NCBI GenBank assembly: GCA_963836355.1
Contig: CAWIJO010000025.1
Location: forward strand, 11,659-75,658
Length of the DNA: 64,000 bases
Source: Palsa-506 sp963836355
Lineage (GTDB): Bacteria; Actinomycetota; Actinomycetes; Streptosporangiales; Streptosporangiaceae
Direction: 5' to 3'
The notes beneath the pieces were generated by a model that was not told the DNA's origin, did no database searches, and was given only the letters and a program-made list of their open reading frames with translations. Position numbers and translations under genes: made by a program. Shown piece by piece: positions 25,518 to 34,297 of this stretch; positions within the stretch are counted from its first letter, which is position 1; every line of letters begins with the position of its first letter.

Positions 25518-25555
25518 GCCCCGCAGACGCTCGCCATGGCGAGCGTCTGCGGGGC
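25518..25555 (-). terminator. 38-base perfect palindrome downstream of gadB
   Basis: GCCCCGCAGACGCTCGCC (25518-25535) is followed by AT and its exact complement to 25555. It lies 16 bases after the gadB stop and about 80 bases before the GAP-family start on the same strand, so a terminator or read-through regulator is likely. There is no T-run, as is common in high-GC actinobacteria. Confidence 0.7.
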
Positions 25556-25571
25556 ATGTTCTGCGGAGGTG

Positions 25572-26972
25572 TTACAGGTGGTTGAACCCGCCCGATTCCT
25601 CCTTTGACATGGGCACGGTGACCGGATGCTTCGCAAAGTGAGCCACCGCGTTCCGGAAGTCGTCAAGGAGCAAGGAGGCCATGTCCTGGCTCACGCCCAG
25701 GCGGACCAGGATGCGCTGCACGGATATGTCGGCAGCTGTTCCGGTGAGGGTGTAGGCAGGCACCTGCCATCCCCGGGTGCGCAGCCGGTCGGCCAGGTCG
25801 AACAGGGTATAGCCGGGGTTTTCGCCTTCGCGGATTCGCCAGGTGACCGTCGGGATTCCGGTGTCCGGCTTGCTGTCGCAGAGCAGCTCGAAGGGGCCGA
25901 GCTTGACGATCTCGGCGGCGAGGTACTGACCGATCTCGTAGGACGCCTGGTGGATGCGCCGGTAGCCCTCATGGCCGAGCCGGAGGAAGTTGTAGTACTG
26001 GGCGATGATCTGCCCGGCCGGGCGGGAGAAGTTGATCTGGAAGACAGGCATGTCGCCACCCAGGTAGTTCACGTGGAACACCAGGTCGTCGGGGAGTTCC
26101 TGGCGGTCCCGCCAGATCACCCAGCCGACGCCTAGCGGAGCCAGCCCGAACTTGTGCCCCGAGGTGCTGATCGACTTAACCCTCGGGAGGCGGAAGTCGA
26201 AGATTACGTCGGGCGCGCAGAACGGCGAGAGGAAGGCGCCGCTCGCTCCGTCCACGTGAATGTCGATATCAAGGCCGGTGTCAGCCTGCAGCTGGTCGAG
26301 CGCTTTGGACATGGCTTCTACCGGCTCATAGGCGCCGGTATAGGTGACGCCGAAGGTGGGGACGACCATGATCGTGTTCTCGTCGACCCGTTCCAGCATC
26401 GAGGCTGGATCCATCGCGTAGTGGCCATGCGACATCGGGACCTCGCGCATTTCGATGTCCCAGTAGCGGGCGAACTTGTGCCACACCACCTGGACCGGAC
26501 CGCACACCATGTTCGGCTTGTCCGTCGGCTTGCCCTCGGCCCGCCGCTTGGCGCGCCACCGCCACTTGGCCGCCATGCCCGCCAGCATGCAGGCCTCCGA
26601 GGAGCCGATGGCCGACGCGCCCACGGTATTGGCGGCCTCCGGCGCGTGCCACAGGTCAGCCAGCATGTGCACACAGCGCCGCTCGACCTCTGCGGTCTGC
26701 GGGTACTCGTCCTTGTCGATCATGTTTTTGTTGACCGACAGCGCCATCAGGGCGAGGACCTCGGGCTCGACCCACGTCTGGCAGAACGTGGCCAGGTTCT
26801 GCCGGGCATTGCCATCGAGCATCAGCTCATCCGACACCAGCTGGAACGCGTCCCTCGACAGCGTCTCGTCCTGGGGGAACCGGTACTTGGGCACCGGTCT
26901 GGTCAGATCGCGCTCGGCGAAAACGGAGTCTTCCAGCTGCTGGCGGACGGTTTCACGATCGTGCAACGGCAT
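25572..26972 (-). CDS. gadB: Glutamate decarboxylase
   Basis: A PLP enzyme that converts glutamate to GABA and consumes a proton. Conserved blocks: GASAIGSSEACMLAGMAAKW, TFGVTYTGAYEP, IDIHVDGASGAFLSPF (Asp that holds the cofactor ring) and SISTSGHKFGLAPLGVGW, whose Lys forms the Schiff base. From the ATG at 26972 the protein is 466 residues, the same length as E. coli GadB, and GAGGAG sits about nine bases upstream; longer starts run to 27107. The C-terminus lacks a long calmodulin-type extension. No glutamate/GABA antiporter gene is nearby, so a role in acid resistance rather than GABA metabolism cannot be confirmed here. Confidence 0.92.
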   Translation of the reverse strand: MPLHDRETVRQQLEDSVFAERDLTRPVPKYRFPQDETLSRDAFQLVSDELMLDGNARQNLATFCQTWVEPEVLALMALSVNKNMIDKDEYPQTAEVERRCVHMLADLWHAPEAANTVGASAIGSSEACMLAGMAAKWRWRAKRRAEGKPTDKPNMVCGPVQVVWHKFARYWDIEMREVPMSHGHYAMDPASMLERVDENTIMVVPTFGVTYTGAYEPVEAMSKALDQLQADTGLDIDIHVDGASGAFLSPFCAPDVIFDFRLPRVKSISTSGHKFGLAPLGVGWVIWRDRQELPDDLVFHVNYLGGDMPVFQINFSRPAGQIIAQYYNFLRLGHEGYRRIHQASYEIGQYLAAEIVKLGPFELLCDSKPDTGIPTVTWRIREGENPGYTLFDLADRLRTRGWQVPAYTLTGTAADISVQRILVRLGVSQDMASLLLDDFRNAVAHFAKHPVTVPMSKEESGGFNHL

Positions 26973-27246
26973 GGCCGGCATCTCCTCGATCGGGACCGCC
27001 CCGCCTCGGGATCGCCGCGACTTGGCACCGCTCTTCGGCGGGAGACGGCATTGCTCACGACACTGATTGCTTACGACACTGACAGGCGGGACCGTGGACG
27101 TCACCACCCGTCTCGGGTGAGTTCGGAAGATCTTGAGGCAAGCTGCTTGCCATGCTGTGGGTGCGCAATGCCTGGCCGCGGCCGTAACGGGGGCTGAGTC
27201 GCCCGGGCCGTCTGGGAAGATCGAGCCGATCAGTTAGGACGCGCCA

Positions 27247-28089
27247 ATGTCTGTGCAGGACCGAGGAGGCCGCGAAGGCAGCGTCGGCCCTTTCGTGACG
27301 TTCGTCGACCACGAGCGCCCGGACGGCGTGGTAGCCCGCTGGGAATCCCGTCTGCACCGAAAGCACCTGCCGGGCACGTCAGCTGCCGGCTCGACGTGGT
27401 GGGCACCCCGGGCCCGCGGATGGTGGATCGCCGTCCTGTTCGCCGCGGGGTCGCTGCTCTTCGCGCTCGGCGCCGTCCCCGGGTACGCGAGCGCTGTCGG
27501 AACCCGGTGGGATGCGGTGACCTTCTTTGTCGGCTCGCTGTTCTTCACCATGGCAGGGTTCCTGACCTACCGGGAGGCCGTGGACGCCGGCCAGCAGCCG
27601 CCGGGTGCCAGCCGGCGGCGCTTCTTTGTCTTCCAGCCCCGGCGGATCGACTGGTGGGCGACGGCGGTGCAACTCGCCGGGACCCTGTACTTCAATGTCA
27701 GCACCGGGAACGCGCTACGGGTAGACCTATCCGCGCAGGCCGCGAATCAGCAGGTGTGGCGGCCCGATGCCGTTGGCTCGATCTGCTTCCTTGTCGCCAG
27801 CGCGCTGGCCTGGTTCGAGGTCTGCCACGGCTGGGCCGCCTGGCGGCCCCGGTCGTGGTCATGGTGGATCACGCTGGCCAACCTAATCGGGTCCGTCGCC
27901 TTCGGCGTGTCTGCCGTGGCTGGATACATCAGCCCGGCGACCGGCCAGCTGCACAACGCAGAGCGGTCGAATCTGGGTACTCTGGTCGGCGCGATGTGCT
28001 TCCTGATAGCTGCGCTGTTGCTGCTGCCCGAACGCACCGCGCAGGTCAGTGCCGCGATTACGGCACCGGGTCCCGGCGACCCGAGTTGA
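27247..28089 (+). CDS. YrhK-like multi-pass membrane protein
   Basis: A 280-residue protein with about six membrane helices in three pairs: WWIAVLFAAGSLLFALGAVP, VTFFVGSLFFTMAGFLTY, WWATAVQLAGTLYFNVST, AVGSICFLVASALAWFEV, WWITLANLIGSVAFGVSAV and LVGAMCFLIAALLLLPE. Each pair begins with Trp-Trp and carries a G-(S/T)-x-x-F core, so the protein looks like a triplication of a YrhK-type hairpin. The N-terminus is cytoplasmic and basic. Function is unknown. It is divergent from gadB across a gap of 274 bases. Confidence 0.65.
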   Translation: MSVQDRGGREGSVGPFVTFVDHERPDGVVARWESRLHRKHLPGTSAAGSTWWAPRARGWWIAVLFAAGSLLFALGAVPGYASAVGTRWDAVTFFVGSLFFTMAGFLTYREAVDAGQQPPGASRRRFFVFQPRRIDWWATAVQLAGTLYFNVSTGNALRVDLSAQAANQQVWRPDAVGSICFLVASALAWFEVCHGWAAWRPRSWSWWITLANLIGSVAFGVSAVAGYISPATGQLHNAERSNLGTLVGAMCFLIAALLLLPERTAQVSAAITAPGPGDPS

Positions 28090-28152
28090 CGTCCCCCGGC
28101 GCTACGATCGGCTCATGTCAGGCATCGACGTCGCCGCTGGCAGCGCCGGCGG

Positions 28153-29112
28153 ATGATCGCGGCGCCTGACGTCAGGCGGCCACTCGGCAGCTCGGCTGTC
28201 ACGGTCCCGCGGATCGCGCTCGGCTGCGGCAATTTCGGCGGGGTCGGCTCTGCGCCGGAGTTCTTCGGCCAGGGGCTGGCCGAGGACCAGGCACTGGAGC
28301 TGATGGACGCGGCCTGGGAGTGCGGCATCACCCATTTCGACACTGCCGACGCGTACGGCGGCGGGCGAAGTGAGCTGGCGATCGGCCGTTGGATCCGGTC
28401 GCGCGGGGTCCGCCCGCTGCTGACGACCAAGACATTTAACCCGGTGCAAGCCGGGGCGGACAGCGGCCTGCGGCCCGAGCGGATCAGCCGGCAGCTGCGG
28501 GCCAGCCTCGACCGGCTCGGCGTGGATCATGTCGACCTCTACCTCGCCCACGAGTTCGACCCGGACGTGCCGCTGGCCGACTCGCTCGGCGCGTTCGGCC
28601 AGGCCCAGGCTGGCGGCGCGATCGGTGCCTACGGCGTCAGTAACTTTGACGGCCGGCAGCTGGCGGCCGCGCTGGCCGCAGGCGCACCGCAGGCGATCCA
28701 GAACTGCTACTCGCTGCTGACCCGCCAGGACGAGCCGGAGCTGCTCCCGCTGTGCGCGCAGCGAGGCGTCGCCTACCTGGCGTTCAGCCCGCTGGCCGGC
28801 GGCTGGCTTACCGGCAAGTACCGTCGCGGCGAGCCGTTCCCGGCTGGCTCGCGGATGACCCAGCGGCCCGAGCCGTATCTGGCGTTCACCGCGGACCGGA
28901 CCTTCGACGTCCTCGGCCGGCTGCAGGCAGTTTCGGCCGGCCGCGGCACCTCGGTGGCCGGCCTCGCGCTCGCCTGGCTGCTCGCCGACGACCGGGTGAC
29001 CCAGATCGTGATCGGCCCCGGCCGGCCGGAGCACCTGGTGCCGGTCGGCGAGGCGCTTGAGCACCCGCTCACGGACGCCGAACGGGTTGCCGTCGGGAGC
29101 GTGTTCGGCTGA
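28153..29112 (+). CDS. Aldo/keto reductase
   Basis: A 319-residue NAD(P)H-dependent TIM-barrel oxidoreductase. The tetrad is visible: FDTADAYGGGRSE (Asp and Tyr), LLTTKTFN (Lys) and LYLAHEFD (His). The C-terminal coenzyme loop is present (QIVIGPGRPEHLV). The TGATG at 29110-29114 couples it to the ornithine-cyclodeaminase-like gene, and the threonine-dehydratase-like gene follows with a GTGA overlap. The three proteins therefore likely work on one pathway. The carbonyl substrate is unknown. Confidence 0.88.
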   Translation: MIAAPDVRRPLGSSAVTVPRIALGCGNFGGVGSAPEFFGQGLAEDQALELMDAAWECGITHFDTADAYGGGRSELAIGRWIRSRGVRPLLTTKTFNPVQAGADSGLRPERISRQLRASLDRLGVDHVDLYLAHEFDPDVPLADSLGAFGQAQAGGAIGAYGVSNFDGRQLAAALAAGAPQAIQNCYSLLTRQDEPELLPLCAQRGVAYLAFSPLAGGWLTGKYRRGEPFPAGSRMTQRPEPYLAFTADRTFDVLGRLQAVSAGRGTSVAGLALAWLLADDRVTQIVIGPGRPEHLVPVGEALEHPLTDAERVAVGSVFG

Positions 29113-30140
29113 TGCGCGCCCTCATCCTGAGTCACCGCGACGTGCTGGCCGCGCTCTCGCCGGAGGCGTGCGCCGAGGCGATGGCGGCCGCGCTCGTGCA
29201 GCGGGCCGGCGGTGCGACATACATGCCGTTGCGGTCGGTGATGATACCGCCGGAAGCAGCCGGCTTCCTGGGGCTGATGCCGGCCTGGCGCGGGCCGCAG
29301 CACAGCGGGCCGCAGCGCGACAGCGCCGGAGCATCGGCGGGCAAGGCAGCGTTCGCGCTCAAGGCGGTCTGCATAATCCCCGCCAACCCCGCCCGCGGCC
29401 TGGACGCGCATCAAGGGCTGGTGACGCTGTTCGACGGCGAGACCGGCGTGCCGACCGCGATCCTTGACGCCGCCGCGATCACCGAGATCCGCACTGCCGC
29501 GGTCACCGCGGTGGCGACCGGCCTGCTGGCCCGCGGCGATGCGCGGACGCTCGCGATCCTCGGGGCGGGCACCCAGGCGCGCGCCCATCTGCGGGCGCTC
29601 GCGCAGGTCCGCGAATTCGATCAGGTGCGCGTCTACGCGCCGACCGAGGCGCACGCCCGCGCGCTAGTGGACCAGGCTGCCTCCATGCGCGGTGAGCTGA
29701 CCGTCGCGCTCAGCGCCGAGCAAGCGATCCGCGATGCTGACGTCGTCGTTACCGCGACCAGCGCACGCGAGCCGGTGCTCCGCCGCGACTGGCTGAAGCC
29801 CGGCGCGCACGTCAACGCGGTCGGCGCCAGCATCCCGCAGGCGCGCGAGATCGATACCGCCACGGTGGCCGCGAGCGCGCTGTTTTGTGACAGCCGCGAG
29901 TCGCTGCGGCACGAGGCCGGCGAGTTCCGGCTCGCGATCGCGGACGGCCTGATCGCCGGCCAGGAGCATGTCCGGGCCGAGCTCGGTGAGGTGCTCGCCG
30001 GAATCGCGCCGGGCCGCCGGGACGCGGCCGAGCTGACCCTGTTCCGCTCGCTCGGCCTCGCCGTCGAGGATCTCGCCGCGGCCGAGTGCGCGGTCGCCGC
30101 CGCGACCTCCGGTGGCCTTGGCACGGAGGTGGAGCTGTGA
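29112..30140 (+). CDS. Ornithine cyclodeaminase/mu-crystallin family protein
   Basis: A 342-residue NAD(P)-binding protein. The Rossmann motif LAILGAGTQARAHLRAL begins near residue 155; ALKAVCIIPANPARGL in the N-terminal domain and ADVVVTATSAREPVL after the nucleotide domain are typical of the family. Members include ornithine cyclodeaminase, ketimine reductases, alanine dehydrogenase and EutC of ectoine breakdown. Pairing with a threonine-dehydratase-like gene (next) matches the EutC-EutB pair, but other catabolic cassettes use the same pair. Start and stop overlap both neighbours. Confidence 0.85.
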   Translation: MRALILSHRDVLAALSPEACAEAMAAALVQRAGGATYMPLRSVMIPPEAAGFLGLMPAWRGPQHSGPQRDSAGASAGKAAFALKAVCIIPANPARGLDAHQGLVTLFDGETGVPTAILDAAAITEIRTAAVTAVATGLLARGDARTLAILGAGTQARAHLRALAQVREFDQVRVYAPTEAHARALVDQAASMRGELTVALSAEQAIRDADVVVTATSAREPVLRRDWLKPGAHVNAVGASIPQAREIDTATVAASALFCDSRESLRHEAGEFRLAIADGLIAGQEHVRAELGEVLAGIAPGRRDAAELTLFRSLGLAVEDLAAAECAVAAATSGGLGTEVEL

Positions 30141-31084
30141 TAGGGCTGGCGGCGATCGAGGCGGCGCGCGAGCGGATCAAGGGCGCGGCGCTGCGGACGC
30201 CGCTGGTGCGCCTGCACGTCGAGGCCGCCCCGGCCGAGATCTACCTCAAGCTGGAGAACCTGCAGCCGATCAACTCGTTCAAGATCCGGGGCGCGACCAA
30301 TGCGATCATGCTCGCGTCAGCCAGCGAGCGGGCGGCGGGCCTGGTCACCGCCAGCGCGGGCAACATGGCCCAGGGAGTCGCGTGGGTGGCCCGCGAACTC
30401 GGCGTCCCCGCCACGATCGCGGTGCCCGACCACGCGCCGCAGGCCAAGCTGGCGGCGATCGAGCGGCTGGGCGGCCGGGTGCTGAAGCTGCCCTACGACG
30501 ACTGGTGGAACGCGATCATCACCAGCCATGTCAACGGGGTCGACGGGCTGTTCGTGCACCCGGTCCAGGACGCCGGGGTGATGGCCGGGAACGGCACGAT
30601 CGGCCTGGAGATCCTCGAAGACCTGCCGGATCCGGCCGCGGTGGTGATCCCGTACGGCGGCGGCGGGCTGACCGTCGGCATTGCCAGCGCGATCAAGGCA
30701 CTGCGGCCGGAAACGAAGATCCTTACCGCCGAGCCGGAAACCGGCGCCGCGCTGGCCGCCGCGCTGGCCGCCGGGCAGCCAGCCGACGTCGACTACCGGG
30801 CGTCCTTCGTGGACGGTGCCGGCAGCCGGCGCGTGCTCGACAGCATGTGGCCGCTCGTCCGGCCGCTCGTCGACAGCGCCCTGTCGATCCCGGTCGGCGA
30901 AGCCGCCGCTGCCGTGCGGCTGCTCGCCGAGCGGGCCCGGGTGATCGCCGAGGGCGCGGGCGCGCTGGCAGTCGCCGCGGCGCTGAGCGGCCGGGCCGGG
31001 GCGGGCAAGGTCGTGTGCGTCGTCTCGGGCGGCAACATCAACTCGAGCAAGCTGGCCGGGATACTGGGCGGCGCCACGGGATAA
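30137..31084 (+). CDS. Threonine dehydratase-like PLP enzyme (EutB-like)
   Basis: A fold-type II PLP enzyme of 315 residues starting with GTG inside the previous stop. NSFKIRGATNAIML contains the Schiff-base Lys, TASAGNMAQGVAW the substrate-binding Ser-x-Gly-Asn, and VVIPYGGGGLTVGIA the Gly-rich phosphate loop; VVSGGNINSSK closes the cofactor site. The C-terminal regulatory ACT domain of biosynthetic IlvA is missing, as in catabolic ammonia-lyases, serine racemases and EutB. The expected reaction is removal of water and ammonia from a beta-hydroxy amino acid. The substrate is not fixed by the sequence. Confidence 0.87.
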   Translation: MIGLAAIEAARERIKGAALRTPLVRLHVEAAPAEIYLKLENLQPINSFKIRGATNAIMLASASERAAGLVTASAGNMAQGVAWVARELGVPATIAVPDHAPQAKLAAIERLGGRVLKLPYDDWWNAIITSHVNGVDGLFVHPVQDAGVMAGNGTIGLEILEDLPDPAAVVIPYGGGGLTVGIASAIKALRPETKILTAEPETGAALAAALAAGQPADVDYRASFVDGAGSRRVLDSMWPLVRPLVDSALSIPVGEAAAAVRLLAERARVIAEGAGALAVAAALSGRAGAGKVVCVVSGGNINSSKLAGILGGATG

Positions 31085-31184
31085 GCCGCGGGATTGCAGG
31101 TCCGCAGCCGGTAAGCCCGGCAAAGCCCATTTCGAACGGGCCAGCCGGGACAGCTGCCCGGGTGAGCGCGTGCCCGGCCGCGGG

Positions 31185-32369
31185 CTATCTGCTGCGCACG
31201 CCTTCCAGGGCTTCGAGCAGCCGGTCGACCTCCGTCGGCGTGTTGTAGTGGATGAAGCCGATCCGCACCGACTTGTCGTCGTAGCCGAGCCGCTTGTACA
31301 GGTCCAGTGAGTACCACGAATCGTGTGCCCAGACCCCGATCTGTGCGGTGGCCAGGCTCGATGCCACGTCCTGCGCAGCCACGCCGTCGACATTGACCAG
31401 GAACGTCGGCACCCGGCCGGCCATCCCCGCCAGCCCGTACACCGTGACCGCGGCTGAGATGCCGTCCAGGAACCGCTGGCCGAGCGAGCGCTCGTACGGA
31501 ACAACCGCGGCGAATCCGCCGATCGACTCCAGGTAGTCGATCGTCGCATTGAACCCCGCCAGCAGCTCGTAGGGGAGCGTGCCGGTCTCGAACCGTCGCC
31601 CGAGCGGGCGGACGGGCGCCGGCCGCGCCTTGTACGGCCGCCACCGCTCGGTCACCTCGGCCCGCCCGTAGGCGACGCCGAGATGCGGCCCGCAGAACTT
31701 GTACGGCGAGCAGATCAGCACGTCAGCGCCGACCTCACGCGCGTCGATGGGCTCGTGCGCCGCATAGTGGACGGCGTCAATCCAGGCCAGCGCACCGGCC
31801 TCGTGCGCGAGCTCACACATGCGCCGGGCGTCCACGATCGTGCCGACTGCGTTGGACGCCCAGGCGAACGCGACCACCTTCGTGCGCGGCCCGAGCTTCC
31901 GCCGCAGGTCGCCGAAATCGAGCGTGGTGTCGTCATTCAGCTCGACGTGCCGGACGACCAGGCCGTTGTCATGCGCGAGCTCCAGCCACGGCGCGACGCC
32001 ACCGTCGTGATCCAGTGACGAGACGAGGATCTCATCGCCCGGCCGGAAAGCCCGCGCTGCGGTGCGCGACAACGTGAAGTTCAGCGAGGTCATGTTCGGC
32101 CCGAAGATCACCTCACTGGGCTCGCAGCCGAGGAACCGCGCCGCTTTGCCCTCGGCTTCCGCCAGGATCTCCCCGACCCGCAGGCTCGTCGCGTAGCCTG
32201 CGCCGAGGTTCGCGCTTGCCTCGCGCAGCGCCCTAGCGATCGCGTCGCCGACCTCGTCGGGCACCTGTGAGCCGCCTGGCGCGTCGAGGAACGCGAAGCC
32301 TTGCCGCAGCGACGAGAAGCGAGCCCGGACGGCGGCGACATCGATGCCCGTGCGGAGTACTTCGGTCAT
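31185..32369 (-). CDS. Cysteine desulfurase-like aminotransferase class V protein
   Basis: A 394-residue PLP enzyme. IFGPNMTSLNFTLSRTAARA, WIDAVHYAAHEPIDA (cofactor-ring Asp and His) and ICSPYKFCGPHLGVAYG (Schiff-base Lys) place it in class V. No active-site Cys loop of the NifS/IscS kind is visible; the family label 'cysteine desulfurase-like' covers many enzymes with other substrates. It ends convergently with the threonine-dehydratase-like gene and is divergent from the OsmC gene, so it is likely transcribed alone. Confidence 0.8.
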   Translation of the reverse strand: MTEVLRTGIDVAAVRARFSSLRQGFAFLDAPGGSQVPDEVGDAIARALREASANLGAGYATSLRVGEILAEAEGKAARFLGCEPSEVIFGPNMTSLNFTLSRTAARAFRPGDEILVSSLDHDGGVAPWLELAHDNGLVVRHVELNDDTTLDFGDLRRKLGPRTKVVAFAWASNAVGTIVDARRMCELAHEAGALAWIDAVHYAAHEPIDAREVGADVLICSPYKFCGPHLGVAYGRAEVTERWRPYKARPAPVRPLGRRFETGTLPYELLAGFNATIDYLESIGGFAAVVPYERSLGQRFLDGISAAVTVYGLAGMAGRVPTFLVNVDGVAAQDVASSLATAQIGVWAHDSWYSLDLYKRLGYDDKSVRIGFIHYNTPTEVDRLLEALEGVRSR

Positions 32370-32518
32370 CGGCAGCTTCCTCTCCGGCGGGCGCCGGCGG
32401 GCGCCGCTGGTTGCGATCGAATCACAACTGTCAGCCGAACATCAAAAATGCTTCCCTTGCCCCGGTACGCAGCGCAATGGTTTGATCAGCCCACATATTC
32501 GACCGCCGGGAGGGCGCC

Positions 32519-32959
32519 TTGAGTTTCCGAGTGGTCCGCCGCGCCGAGGCTCACTGGCAGGGAACCGTGTCGGATGGCGGCGGCCGGATCACGCTCGGCA
32601 GCGGCGCATTCGACGGGCCTTATTCACTCCGGGCCCGGGTCGAGGACGGCGAGCACGCGACCAACCCGGAGGAACTGCTCGGCGCGGCCGAAGCCGGCTG
32701 CTTCACGATGTCGCTGGCCAGCCTGCTGGGCGAGGCAGGTCATCCCGCCCGGGATCTCCGCACTACCGCGCGGGTGACGCTGGCGTCGGTGGGGGCAGCC
32801 TTCAACATCACTCGCATTGAGCTCAGCACAGTCGGCGACGTTCCCGGAGTGGACGGCGCCTTTTTCGCCGACCTGGCCCGGCAGGCGAAAGACTGCACCG
32901 TGTCCCGCGCGCTGGCCGGCACCGAGATCACCCTTGAAGCGAGCCTGACCAGTGGCTGA
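32519..32959 (+). CDS. OsmC-family peroxide reductase
   Basis: A 146-residue protein with both redox Cys of the OsmC/Ohr fold: GAAEAGCFTMSLASLL and QAKDCTVSRAL. Such proteins reduce organic or inorganic peroxides. It starts with TTG at 32519 after GGGAGG. A short stem-loop follows at 32984. It stands between two amino-acid-catabolism blocks and needs no link to them. Confidence 0.85.
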   Translation: MSFRVVRRAEAHWQGTVSDGGGRITLGSGAFDGPYSLRARVEDGEHATNPEELLGAAEAGCFTMSLASLLGEAGHPARDLRTTARVTLASVGAAFNITRIELSTVGDVPGVDGAFFADLARQAKDCTVSRALAGTEITLEASLTSG

Positions 32960-32983
32960 GCGGCGCAGCCCGGCCAGGCAGCC

Positions 32984-33002
32984 GGGGTGGTCAGCCCACC
33001 CC
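32984..33002 (+). terminator. Stem-loop after the OsmC gene
   Basis: GGGGTGG and CCACCCC pair perfectly around TCAGC, 25 bases after the OsmC stop and before the transporter operon. Confidence 0.45.
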
Positions 33003-33064
33003 ACGGTACGCCGGATCACCTGACTCCGGCGCTTGAAGCATTCAGGAAAACGGAGGCCTTATCC

Positions 33065-34216
33065 ATGTATAGAGGCGGAATCATCGCCGCGGCGGCGCTC
33101 GGCGCGCTGGTCGTGGCAGGCTGCGGCAGCAGCGGCGGCGGGGCCGGCAGCGGGAGCAGCCCGGCCGCGCTCAAGTCGTGCGTCGCGGCGATCGGCATGG
33201 AGGGCCCGCTGACCGGCCCGGTGGCGGTTCTCGGCCAGGAGCAGCTGCACTTCGCGAAGCTCGCGGTCGCGAGAGACAACCTGGCCAACAAGACGAAGAT
33301 CACCATCGTCCAGGGCGACACGCAGCTGAATCCCGCGCAGGCGACGACCGTCACCCAGCAGCTCACCTCGAACTCCAAGGTCCTGGCGGTCGTCGGCCCG
33401 GCGGGCAGCCAGGAAGTCGAGGCTATCGGGCCGCTGATGGCCAGGGCCGGGATGGCCTTCATCAGCGGGTCGGCCACTGCCACGACGCTCACCGCCGGCA
33501 AGTACCCGACGTTCTTCCGCGTCGTATCGGACGACGCGGTGCAGGGACCGCAGGACGCCCACTACATCATCAACAACCTGCACCCGAAGGCCCTGATGAT
33601 CGTCGATGACCAGGAGGCCTACTCAACCGGCCTGGTTGCAACGATGCTGCCGATCTTCAAGGCGGCCGGGATCAAGGTCGATCACGAGTCGGTCTCCCAG
33701 AAGCTGACCGACTTCTCCTCGCTGGTCAGCAAGGTCACGCCGAGCACGTCGGTGGTGGTGCTGCCGTGGCAGGTCGCAGCCAACGCGCAGCAGTTCGGTC
33801 GCAACCTCGCCCAGCAGCACAAGAAGGCCGTCATCTTCGGCACGGACGGTTTGTTCTCGCCCAGCGCATTCACCATCAACGGCTCGTATGTGTCCGCGTT
33901 CGGCCCGGACATCACCGCGATGCCCGCGGACGCGGCGATCGCCGCCGCTGCGAAGGCGAAGTACGGATCGTTCGGCACGTTCGGCCCGCCCATCTTCGCC
34001 GCCACGCACGTGATCGACGAGGCGATCGCCTCGGTCTGCAAGTCCGGGCAGACCCCGAGCCGCAGCAACGTGCTGGCGGCGATCAAGAAGACCAACGAGC
34101 CGACCACGATCCTCGGGCACCCGATCCAGTTCGACTCCCACGGGGATACTGTCAACGGCAAGTTCTTCCTGTTCAAGATCAACGCGAAGGGTCAGTACAA
34201 GCTCATCCCAGGCTGA
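33065..34216 (+). CDS. Branched-chain amino-acid-type ABC substrate-binding lipoprotein (LivJ/K-like)
   Basis: A lipoprotein signal (IIAAAALGALVVAGC, with Cys at the lipobox) is followed by a Gly/Ser linker and a type I periplasmic-binding fold: GMEGPLTGPVAVLGQE, VLAVVGPAGSQEVEAIGPLM, YPTFFRVVSDDAVQGPQDAHY, GTDGLFSPSAFTI. Type I binding proteins with these features bind branched-chain or other amino acids, amides or aromatic acids. ATG 33065 is chosen over the longer frame because GGAGG precedes it and the signal peptide begins there. It heads the operon, and a strong stem-loop after its stop should let it be made in excess of the membrane parts. Confidence 0.9.
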   Translation: MYRGGIIAAAALGALVVAGCGSSGGGAGSGSSPAALKSCVAAIGMEGPLTGPVAVLGQEQLHFAKLAVARDNLANKTKITIVQGDTQLNPAQATTVTQQLTSNSKVLAVVGPAGSQEVEAIGPLMARAGMAFISGSATATTLTAGKYPTFFRVVSDDAVQGPQDAHYIINNLHPKALMIVDDQEAYSTGLVATMLPIFKAAGIKVDHESVSQKLTDFSSLVSKVTPSTSVVVLPWQVAANAQQFGRNLAQQHKKAVIFGTDGLFSPSAFTINGSYVSAFGPDITAMPADAAIAAAAKAKYGSFGTFGPPIFAATHVIDEAIASVCKSGQTPSRSNVLAAIKKTNEPTTILGHPIQFDSHGDTVNGKFFLFKINAKGQYKLIPG

Positions 34217-34234
34217 TCAACCAGCGCAACTGCC

Positions 34235-34265
34235 GCGGCGCGCCTGCCCCGAGCAGGCGCGCCGC
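34235..34265 (+). promoter_or_regulatory. Stem-loop between binding-protein and permease genes
   Basis: A perfect 13-base inverted repeat (GCGGCGCGCCTGC with its complement, loop CCCGA) lies 18 bases after the binding-protein stop and 32 bases before livH. Such hairpins protect upstream mRNA or cause partial termination. No T-run follows. Confidence 0.6.
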
Positions 34266-34297
34266 CCGGCGCATGATCCTCGGCAGGACTTCCGCGC

